In this document: in pieces, positions 7,988 to 14,443 of the stretch
Numbering within the stretch: the stretch's first letter is position 1
Layout of the letters: each line of letters opens with the position of its first letter
Origin: Janibacter sp. CX7
Lineage (GTDB): Bacteria; Actinomycetota; Actinomycetes; Actinomycetales; Dermatophilaceae
DNA length: 64,000 nucleotides
Assembly: GCF_024362365.1 (NCBI RefSeq)
Contig: NZ_CP101464.1
Location: forward strand, 372,001 to 436,000
Reading direction: 5' to 3'
Translations under genes and position numbers: made by a program
Notes under the pieces: model-generated
Told to the model about the DNA's origin: nothing
The model's database searches: none
The model's input: the letters and a program-made list of their open reading frames with translations, nothing else

Positions 7988-9187
7988 ATGAGTACGAGCG
8001 AGGCCTTCGGCTGGAGGCGCATCGCCGTACCCGCCTTCGGGCCCACCTTCCTGTCCGCCGCCGCGAGCGGAGCCGTCGTCCCGATCGCGGCCCTGCGGGC
8101 CGACGAGCTCGGCGCGAGCCTGGGCCTGGCGGCCTTCGTCGTCTCGCTCACGGGCATCGGGCAGCTCGTCGGGGTGCTGCCCGCCGGCGCCCTCGTCGCC
8201 CGCATCGGCGAGCGGGCCACCCTCGTGCGCGCCGGCCTGCTCGACATCGTCGCGCTCGCCGTCGCCGGGTGGGCCCCCTCGCTGTGGCTCATGGCGCTCG
8301 CCCTGCTCGTCTCCGGGCTGGCCTCCTCGGCCTTCTTCCTCGCCCGGCAGGGCTACATGATCGACGTGCTGCCGCAGTACCTGCTCGCCCGCGGCATGTC
8401 CCTGCTCGGCGGTGCGATGCGCGCGGGGCTGCTCCTCGGGCCCGTCGTCGGCTCGGTGGCGATCGCCCCCTTCGGCCTGCAGGGGGCCTACGGGGTGGCC
8501 GTCGTCCTCGCCGTCGGCTCCGTGGTCACCGTGCTCACCGCGCCCGACCTCACCGGCGACCACGAGCGCGCCCGGGCCGAGGACCACCACGCGGGGGTCT
8601 TCGCCGTCATCCGGCGGCACGCGCGGCTGCTGCTCACGCAGGGCATCGGCGTCACCGTCATCTCGGCCCTGCGGCAGTCGCGTCTGGTGATCCTGCCGCT
8701 GTGGGCCGTGCACATCGGCCTCGACGGCGTCGACTCCTCGCAGATCTTCGCCGCGGCCGGCGTCGCCGAGCTGCTCCTCGTCTACCCGGGTGGCTGGGTC
8801 ATGGACCGGCTCGGCCGGGTCTGGGTCGTCGCGGTGCTGCTGTCGGTGGTCTCCGCCGCCTTCCTCGCCCTGCCCCTCGCGGGGACGAAGGGGGAGCTGC
8901 TCGCCGTGGCCCTCGTGATGTCCCTGGGCAACGGTCTGGGGTCCGGCATCGTCATGACGCTCGGGGCGGACGCGGCACCGACCCGCGACCGGGCGCAGTT
9001 CCTCGGCGCCTGGCGGCTCATGGGCGAGGTGGGCCACGCCGGCGGATCGCTCGGGCTGAGCGCCGTCACCGCCCTCGTCTCGCTGCCGGCCGCCGCGGTC
9101 GTCCTCGGGGTCGCCGGCCTCACCGGGCTGGCGTGGACGAGCGTGTGGGTATCGCGGGCGGACCGCGCTCGCGCGGGCAAGGCATGA
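7988..9187 (+). CDS. Major facilitator superfamily transporter
   Basis: Membrane transporter of 399 residues with about 12 helices. The first loop carries an A-motif-like LVARIGERATLVRAG, and the second half repeats it as GWVMDRLGRVW. ATG 7988 is chosen because GGGAGAGG at 7971-7978 lies nine bases upstream; an ATG at 7979 is in frame but sits on that site. It ends seven bases before dtxR, so both are probably one transcript. The substrate is unknown; drug or metabolite efflux is the usual role of such 12-helix proteins. A CGAAGGGGG word lies at 8885. Confidence 0.82.
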   Translation: MSTSEAFGWRRIAVPAFGPTFLSAAASGAVVPIAALRADELGASLGLAAFVVSLTGIGQLVGVLPAGALVARIGERATLVRAGLLDIVALAVAGWAPSLWLMALALLVSGLASSAFFLARQGYMIDVLPQYLLARGMSLLGGAMRAGLLLGPVVGSVAIAPFGLQGAYGVAVVLAVGSVVTVLTAPDLTGDHERARAEDHHAGVFAVIRRHARLLLTQGIGVTVISALRQSRLVILPLWAVHIGLDGVDSSQIFAAAGVAELLLVYPGGWVMDRLGRVWVVAVLLSVVSAAFLALPLAGTKGELLAVALVMSLGNGLGSGIVMTLGADAAPTRDRAQFLGAWRLMGEVGHAGGSLGLSAVTALVSLPAAAVVLGVAGLTGLAWTSVWVSRADRARAGKA

Positions 9188-9194
9188 TGGTGCC

Positions 9195-9911
9195 GTGAAG
9201 GATCTCATCGACACCACGGAGATGTACCTCCGCACGATCTTCGAGCTCGAGGAGGAGGACATCCCTCCCATGCGGGCCCGCATCGCCGAGCGGCTGGGCC
9301 ACTCCGGCCCGACCGTCTCGCAGACGATCGCGCGCATGGAGCGGGACGGGCTGGTCAGCCTCGGCGACGACCGGCGCCTCGTGCTCTCCGACGAGGGTCG
9401 TCTGCTCGCGACCCGGGTGATGCGCAAGCACCGGCTCGCCGAGCGACTGCTCGCCGACGTCATCGGGCTGGAGTGGGAGCACGTCCACGACGAGGCCTGC
9501 CGCTGGGAGCACGTCATGAGCGAGCGGGTCGAGCGCAAGATCCTCGCCATGCTGCCCGAGCACCGCGAGTCGCCCTACGGCACGCCGATCCCCGGCCTCG
9601 AGGAGCTGCTCGCCGGTGGTGACGAGGCGCCCGCCGACGACTACCTCGAGGGCCTGAGCAGCCTGACCGACATCGTCGACGAGGGCCTGACCGGGACCTT
9701 CCGGGTGCGCCGCATCGGCGAGCCCGCGCAGGTCGACCACGAGGCGCTCGAGCTGCTCACCGAGGCGCGGCTGCGCCCCGGCGAGATCGTGCTCGTCACC
9801 CCCGAGGAGGACCGGGTGGTCGTCGCCCGCGACGGCGCCGCCAGCGACGCCGTCTCGCTGCCGCGCGACGTCGCCATGCACGTCTTCGTCGAGCCGGCGT
9901 CCGCCTCCTGA
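9195..9911 (+). CDS. dtxR: DtxR/IdeR-family iron-dependent transcriptional repressor
   Basis: Metal-activated DNA-binding regulator of 238 residues. The N-terminal winged helix-turn-helix (SGPTVSQTIARMERDGL, 37-53) is followed by the dimerisation/metal domain and a C-terminal SH3-like domain. All ligands known from C. diphtheriae DtxR are at the same positions: Met10, His79, Glu83, His98, Cys102, Glu105, His106. It should repress iron uptake genes when Fe2+ is plentiful. The start is GTG 9195 without a clear ribosome site, consistent with coupling to the upstream MFS gene. No DtxR box was found in this window. Confidence 0.93.
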   Translation: MKDLIDTTEMYLRTIFELEEEDIPPMRARIAERLGHSGPTVSQTIARMERDGLVSLGDDRRLVLSDEGRLLATRVMRKHRLAERLLADVIGLEWEHVHDEACRWEHVMSERVERKILAMLPEHRESPYGTPIPGLEELLAGGDEAPADDYLEGLSSLTDIVDEGLTGTFRVRRIGEPAQVDHEALELLTEARLRPGEIVLVTPEEDRVVVARDGAASDAVSLPRDVAMHVFVEPASAS

Positions 9912-9931
9912 GCGCAGTCCGTGACCGCGGT

Positions 9932-9960
9932 GTGACATTTTCGTGATCAGCGGGTACGGT
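9932..9960 (+). promoter_or_regulatory. Candidate sigma-70-type promoter for the riboswitch transcript
   Basis: GTGACA (9932-9937) and TACGGT (9955-9960) are separated by exactly 17 bases, directly upstream of the c-di-AMP riboswitch. Transcription would begin near 9967. Confidence 0.55.
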
Positions 9961-9994
9961 TCCTGAGTCCGCCTCCCCTGGGCGGATCCGTCTC

Positions 9995-10195
9995 GCGGAC
10001 GCCTTGTCCTGCCACCGCACCGACGGCTGCTGCACTTCACCGCATGGCAGGAGCGGGGGACCCACTCATGGGGCATCGCGGATGCTCCTCGGGGTGAAGT
10101 CCCACGGCACGCGGACCGCTAGGTCGGTCCGGAGCCGCGGGACCGGGCCGCACCTCTCGCCCGAACCCGACAGCTGACCTCGCAGGCGGGACAGA
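9995..10195 (+). ncRNA. c-di-AMP riboswitch (ydaO-yuaA leader)
   Basis: The leader of the NlpC/P60 gene contains the conserved blocks of the actinobacterial ydaO class: a GGGGACCCACTCATGGGG segment near 10055-10072, CGGGGTGAAGTCCC near 10090-10103, and the signature CCGAACCCGACAGCTGACCT at 10161-10180 followed by CGCAGGCGG. Cyclic di-AMP binding to this class normally switches expression off. Controlling a secreted wall hydrolase is the usual actinobacterial arrangement (as with resuscitation-promoting and NlpC/P60 genes). The outer boundaries are approximate; the 3' edge is close to the AGAGG ribosome site at 10193-10197. Confidence 0.9.
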
Positions 10196-10205
10196 GGTAT
10201 TCATC

Positions 10206-11111
10206 GTGTCTCACTCCGTCGGGCGCCACCGCGCTCCTGAGCGTTACAACCCCCTCGCCGAGATCGGCACCGTCATCAGCCAGACCGGCACCCCGCTGGC
10301 CAAGGGCTCGGCCGTCCTCGCCGCCTCCGGTGGCCTCGTCGCCGCGATCGCCATCCCCGCCCAGGCCGCCCCCGCCGTCGAGCAGGCCGACGCCACGCCC
10401 GCGGCCGCCGCCGCGCCGGCCGCCCCGGCTGCCGCCGCCGTCACGGCCCCGAGCACGACCGCCACGGCCAAGGCCACGAGCGCCGACTTCGGTCAGATCG
10501 AGGTCGAGCCCGTCGCCAAGCCGACCGGCCCGACCCCCTACCAGCTGCGCATGCGCGCCGAGCGCGAGCAGGCCCGCCAGGAGGCCGCCGCCGAGCGTCA
10601 GCGCGAGCAGGAGCAGGCCGCCGAGGCCCGCCGCGCCGAGCAGGCCCGTGAGGCCCAGGAGGAGCAGCGCTCGGAGGAGGCCGCCGCCAGCCGCTCGCAG
10701 GAGCGTCAGGCCCCCGCGACCACGCCGGCCCCGGCCAGCACCCCCGAGCCGACGCAGGCTCCCTCCGCGCCGGCCCCGACCTCCGGTGGCGTCATCGCGA
10801 TCGCCAAGCAGTACATCGGCACCCCCTACGTCTACGGCGGCTCGACCCCCGCGGGCTTCGACTGCTCCGGCTTCACGCAGTACGTCTTCGCCAAGGCCGG
10901 CAAGTCCATCCCGCGCGTGACCACCGCCCAGCAGGCCGCCGCCACCCCGGTGTCCAACCCGCAGCCCGGCGACCTGGTCTTCTTCGGCTCCCCGTCGTGG
11001 CACGTCGGCATCTACGTCGGCGACGGCATGATGATCGACTCGCCGCGCACCGGCTCGTCGATCTCGATCCGTCCGATCTTCGACGGCGTCTCCGGCTACG
11101 GCCGGGTCTGA
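10206..11111 (+). CDS. Secreted NlpC/P60 peptidoglycan endopeptidase
   Basis: Cell-wall hydrolase of 301 residues. The N-terminal region has a hydrophobic export segment (about 35-55, ending PAQAAPA), then a long Ala/Glu/Arg/Gln-rich coiled-coil stretch (about 115-170), a Pro/Ala/Thr linker, and the C-terminal NlpC/P60 domain. Catalytic Cys220 is in FDCSGF and His266 in WHVGIY. It should cut D-gamma-glutamyl-diaminopimelate bonds outside the membrane. The GTG start at 10206 has AGAGG eight bases upstream. Expression is expected to follow c-di-AMP through the preceding riboswitch, and a strong hairpin follows 13 bases after the stop. Confidence 0.92.
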   Translation: MSHSVGRHRAPERYNPLAEIGTVISQTGTPLAKGSAVLAASGGLVAAIAIPAQAAPAVEQADATPAAAAAPAAPAAAAVTAPSTTATAKATSADFGQIEVEPVAKPTGPTPYQLRMRAEREQARQEAAAERQREQEQAAEARRAEQAREAQEEQRSEEAAASRSQERQAPATTPAPASTPEPTQAPSAPAPTSGGVIAIAKQYIGTPYVYGGSTPAGFDCSGFTQYVFAKAGKSIPRVTTAQQAAATPVSNPQPGDLVFFGSPSWHVGIYVGDGMMIDSPRTGSSISIRPIFDGVSGYGRV

Positions 11112-11123
11112 GCGCCGACCCGA

Positions 11124-11161
11124 CAGGGGGCGAAGGGAGCAGCCGCTCCCTTCGCCCCCTG
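11124..11161. terminator. 17-bp perfect hairpin between convergent genes
   Basis: CAGGGGGCGAAGGGAGC (11124-11140) pairs with its exact complement at 11145-11161 across the loop AGCC. It lies between the NlpC/P60 stop and the mrpG stop, so it can end transcription from both sides. There is no T-run. The arms contain the recurring CGAAGGG word. Confidence 0.75.
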
Positions 11162-11171
11162 CGTCATGTCG

Positions 11172-11549
11172 TCAGGACTGCTCGCGCTGCCGGTCCTGCT
11201 CCTGCATCCGTCGGTAGGCGGCGCCGAGCTCGTCGTGGTGGAGCAGGTCGTCCTCGGTGACGCCGGTGCGATAGCCGGCGCGGCCGAGCATGTGCGCGGT
11301 GACGGGCGCGGTGAGGGCCTGGGCGCCGAGGACGATGAGCAGCGTGGCGACCGAGGCCCAGGTGCGCACCGTGAGCGCCAGGCCGAGCAGGATGAGCAGC
11401 AGACCCAGGGTCTGTGGCTTGGTGGCGGCGTGCATGCGGGCGAAGAGGTCGGGCAGGCGCACCAAGCCGATCGCGCCGACGAGGGCCAGCGTGGCACCGA
11501 GGAGCAGGCTGATCGCCCCGGCGAGGTCGAGGATCTGTGCCCAGCTCAC
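11172..11549 (-). CDS. mrpG: Mrp-type Na+/H+ antiporter subunit G
   Basis: Small membrane subunit of 125 residues with three helices (about 5-28, 40-60, 65-85) and the family motif RLPDLFARMHAATKPQTLG. It has a charged C-terminal tail ending QEQDRQREQS. It is the last gene of the Mrp operon; the GTG start at 11549 overlaps the mrpF stop by four bases. It forms part of the hetero-oligomeric Mrp complex that exchanges cytoplasmic Na+ for protons and supports pH and salt homeostasis. Confidence 0.92.
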   Translation of the reverse strand: MSWAQILDLAGAISLLLGATLALVGAIGLVRLPDLFARMHAATKPQTLGLLLILLGLALTVRTWASVATLLIVLGAQALTAPVTAHMLGRAGYRTGVTEDDLLHHDELGAAYRRMQEQDRQREQS

Positions 11550-11812
11550 GAGGCATCGTCCTTGCGGGCCATGAAGCGGGCGACCGAGACCGACCCGACG
11601 AATCCGGTGAGGCTGAAGACGACGAGGATCGGCAGCGTCCCGGCGTCACCGCTGCGCACGATCTGCGTCGCCATGATGCCGATGACGATGACGATGACCA
11701 CGTCGAGGCTCAGGGCGCGGTCGAGGTTGGTCGGACCCCGCGCGATGCGCACGAGGACCAGGCCGGCGGCGGCGAAGAGTAGCCCGAGTCCGATCGACAG
11801 GATGATGCTCAT
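11546..11812 (-). CDS. mrpF: Mrp-type Na+/H+ antiporter subunit F
   Basis: Membrane subunit of 88 residues with three helices. It contains the conserved VRIARGPTNLDRALSLDV segment and an Asp in the second helix as in MrpF. The length is normal. ATG 11812-11810 overlaps the mrpE stop by four bases, and its own stop overlaps mrpG. It works only as part of the Mrp complex. Confidence 0.92.
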   Translation of the reverse strand: MSIILSIGLGLLFAAAGLVLVRIARGPTNLDRALSLDVVIVIVIGIMATQIVRSGDAGTLPILVVFSLTGFVGSVSVARFMARKDDAS

Positions 11813-12375
11813 GCGACCTCCTGCGTGCAGATCGAGATCTCCTCGGGGGTGCCGATGGCCCGCACGACCCGGGTCTCGACGGCCAGGACGTCTCGTCGCA
11901 GCTCCTCCATGCCCTCCGGCGTGGTGACGTGGAAGCCATGGACGTAGAGGACGTTGGCGCCGCGTCGGGCCTCGACGACGATCGACCCGGGCACGAGGGA
12001 GACGAGCGCGGAGACGATCGTCATGTAGAACTCCGAGTGCGTGCGCATCCGGACCTCGACGATCGAGCCACCCTGGCTGGGGCGGCGGCTCAGGGTGGCG
12101 CCGGCGATCTGGACCGCGGCGCTCACGAGGTCGACGAGGAAGCGCCCGATGAGCAGCAGGAGGCGCCACGGGTGGATCCGGCCGAAGTACTGGATCGAGG
12201 GCAGCGGGAAGATCTGCGTGACGACCGCGCCGATGATCAGGCCGTTGATGATGTTGCCCAGGGTGATGCGGTCCCAGAGCAGGACCCACACGACGGCCAG
12301 GCCGATGATCGCCCGGGGCTGGAAGCCGCCGCGCCGACGGGTCGCCGGGGTCGTGTCGATGGCGGTGTCGCTCAC
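11809..12375 (-). CDS. mrpE: Mrp-type Na+/H+ antiporter subunit E
   Basis: Subunit of 188 residues with two N-terminal membrane helices (about 22-38 and 43-58), a third near 72-90, and a cytoplasmic C-terminal domain. LVPGSIVVEARRGANVLYVH is the diagnostic MrpE block. The GTG start at 12375 overlaps the mrpD stop (GTGA). It is slightly longer than the common 160-residue form because of an Arg-rich N-terminus. Function is structural within the antiporter. Confidence 0.9.
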   Translation of the reverse strand: MSDTAIDTTPATRRRGGFQPRAIIGLAVVWVLLWDRITLGNIINGLIIGAVVTQIFPLPSIQYFGRIHPWRLLLLIGRFLVDLVSAAVQIAGATLSRRPSQGGSIVEVRMRTHSEFYMTIVSALVSLVPGSIVVEARRGANVLYVHGFHVTTPEGMEELRRDVLAVETRVVRAIGTPEEISICTQEVA

Positions 12376-14003
12376 GGCGCCTCCTCGGGCAGGACGGCGC
12401 GGACGTAGGCATCGCTGGAGAGCATCTGCCGGGCCGCCGCGTCGGTGTAGGTGAAGAGCGGGCCGGCGAAGAGCGAGAGGCCCAGGCTGAAGGCGACGAC
12501 CGCGGCGGCCGCGCCCAGCATGAGCGGCGGCATCGGCCGCTCGACCTGGGTCACCGCCGGCGGCGGGGCGATCGGGGTCGAGGGGCGCTGGGCCGCGACG
12601 GCGGCGCCGATGGCGTCGCTCAGCCGCCCGAAGCTCGGGGTGAGCGTCGGCATCTCGAAGGTCTGGTCCTGGCCCTCGACCGCGCGCGGCCGCCAGAAGG
12701 CGGCGCTCCACGTCTTGGCCACGGCGTAGAGGGTGAGCAGCGAGGTGACGACCGAGCCGACGACGAGCGTCCAAGCGATGATGCTGCCGTCCTGGGTGCC
12801 GGCCTGCAGCAGGCCGACCTTGCCGACGAAGCCGGAGAAGGGCGGGATGCCGGCGAGGTTCATCGCCGGGACGAAGAAGAGGGCGGCGAGCACCGGGGTG
12901 CTCGCGGCGAGCCCGCCGAGGCGGTCGATGACCGTCGAGCCGCCCACCCGCTCGATGAGGCCGGAGATGAGGAAGAGCGCGGTCTGCACGGTGATGTGGT
13001 GGGCGATGTAGAAGATCGCCGCCGACACCCCGGACTCGCTCGCCAGCCCGATGCCGAAGAGCATGTAGCCGATGTGGCTGACGAGGGTGAAGGAGAGCAT
13101 CCGCTTGATCCCCGGCTGGGCGACTGCCCCGAGGATGCCGATGATCATCGTCAGCAGGCCGGCCCCCATGATCAGGTGGTGCAGCGGTGACTCGGGGAAG
13201 AGCAGGAACTGGGTGCGCACGATCGCGTAGACGCCGACCTTGGTGAGCAGTCCGGCGAAGACGGCCGACACGGGCACCGGCGCCGACGGGTAGGAGTCGG
13301 GCAGCCAGGCCGACATCGGGAAGACGGCTGCCTTGATGCCGAAGACGGTGAGGAGCATCAGCTGCAGCGCCAGCGAGACCGTCGGGTCGATCTCGGGCAG
13401 TCGAAGGGAGAGCTGCGCCAGGTTGACCGTGCCGGTCGCGGCGTAGACCCCGGCGATCGCCGACAGGAAGAGGAAGGAGGAGACCATCGAGACGATGACG
13501 TAGGTCGTGCCCGCCCGGATCCGGGTGCCGCTGCCGCCGAGGGTCAGCAGGACGAAGCTCGCGAAGAGCAGCATCTCGAAGCTGACGAAGAGGTTGAACA
13601 GGTCGCCGGCGAGGAAGGCATTGGACACGCCGGCCGAGAGCACGAGATAGGTCGGGAAGTAGATCGCGAGCGGCGAGTCCTCGTCGCCGTCGGCGACGCC
13701 CTGCCCGATGGCGAAGACGAGCACGACGAGGATGACGAAGGAGCTGATGAGCAGCATCAGGGCCGAGAGCCGATCGGCGACGAGCGCGATGCCCAAGGGC
13801 TCGGACCACGCCCCGAGCCACAGCGCGATGGGTCCGTCGTGGTGGGTGGACCACATGAGGGTGGCGGCGACGGCGAGGCTGGCGGCGAGCACGGCGATGC
13901 TGATGGCGACCTGCGCGCGGGGGTGGCGGCGCGCGACGAGGGTGAGGGCGGCGCCGAGCAGCGGCAGCAGCACCGGCATGGGCAGGAGGTTGGCCACGGT
14001 CAT
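12372..14003 (-). CDS. mrpD: Mrp-type Na+/H+ antiporter subunit D
   Basis: Large proton-translocating subunit of 543 residues homologous to complex I NuoM/NuoN, with about 14 membrane helices. The conserved core reads SFEMLLFASFVLL (key Glu in a helix), FGIKAAVFPMSAWLPDSYP (Lys of TM7), and AQPGIKRMLSFTLVSHIGYM. A C-terminal cytoplasmic segment of about 60 residues precedes the last helix. It is coupled by ATGA and GTGA overlaps to mrpC and mrpE. Confidence 0.93.
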   Translation of the reverse strand: MTVANLLPMPVLLPLLGAALTLVARRHPRAQVAISIAVLAASLAVAATLMWSTHHDGPIALWLGAWSEPLGIALVADRLSALMLLISSFVILVVLVFAIGQGVADGDEDSPLAIYFPTYLVLSAGVSNAFLAGDLFNLFVSFEMLLFASFVLLTLGGSGTRIRAGTTYVIVSMVSSFLFLSAIAGVYAATGTVNLAQLSLRLPEIDPTVSLALQLMLLTVFGIKAAVFPMSAWLPDSYPSAPVPVSAVFAGLLTKVGVYAIVRTQFLLFPESPLHHLIMGAGLLTMIIGILGAVAQPGIKRMLSFTLVSHIGYMLFGIGLASESGVSAAIFYIAHHITVQTALFLISGLIERVGGSTVIDRLGGLAASTPVLAALFFVPAMNLAGIPPFSGFVGKVGLLQAGTQDGSIIAWTLVVGSVVTSLLTLYAVAKTWSAAFWRPRAVEGQDQTFEMPTLTPSFGRLSDAIGAAVAAQRPSTPIAPPPAVTQVERPMPPLMLGAAAAVVAFSLGLSLFAGPLFTYTDAAARQMLSSDAYVRAVLPEEAP

Positions 14004-14443
14004 GCGGTCGCGTCCTCCTCTTCGGCCTCGGTCGTGGACTGGGTGTCGTCGTCGTAGGTGCTGGAGACCTCGTCGCGGTCGGCGAGGCGCTTGATCAGCT
14101 CGTCCTCGGCGTCGTCGGGGACGTCGTCGCTGCCGGTGATCCGCCACTGGCGGTAGGCGAGGGAGAGGACGAAGCCGACCGAGGCCAGGGCGATGACGAT
14201 CGCGGTGAGCACCATCGCCTGGGGGAGCGCGTCGCTCATCTCGTCGGCCGGTCGTGCACCGACGAAGGGGGCTCCCTTCGCCGGTCCGGAGACGACGAGG
14301 TAGAGCGTGGCGACGCCGTTGGACGCGAGGACGATGCCGAGGAGCAGGCGGGTGAGCGCTCGCTCGAGGAGCAGGTAGACGCCGGTCGCGATGAGGAAGC
14401 CGGCGACGACGACGAGGCTGAGGTTGGGGGCGACGGCGTTCAT
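14000..14443 (-). CDS. mrpC: Mrp-type Na+/H+ antiporter subunit C
   Basis: NuoK-like membrane subunit of 147 residues with three helices (GVYLLLERALTRLLLGI and DALPQAMVLTAIVIALA are typical MrpC blocks). A C-terminal acidic tail (TTEAEEEDATA) extends beyond the usual 110-120 residues. The ATG overlaps the mrpAB stop and its stop overlaps mrpD, each by four bases. The gene contains a CGAAGGG-ggct-CCCTTCG inverted repeat (14263-14280). Confidence 0.92.
   Translation of the reverse strand: MNAVAPNLSLVVVAGFLIATGVYLLLERALTRLLLGIVLASNGVATLYLVVSGPAKGAPFVGARPADEMSDALPQAMVLTAIVIALASVGFVLSLAYRQWRITGSDDVPDDAEDELIKRLADRDEVSSTYDDDTQSTTEAEEEDATA

Noticed and set aside
7900..9200. DtxR box controlling the MFS-dtxR pair
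   Set aside because: Only a partial CCAACCTAG match was seen, without the 19-base palindrome.
9931..9949. CRP-like TGTGA site upstream of the riboswitch
   Set aside because: The second half-site does not match TCACA; the sequence is better explained as the -35 element.
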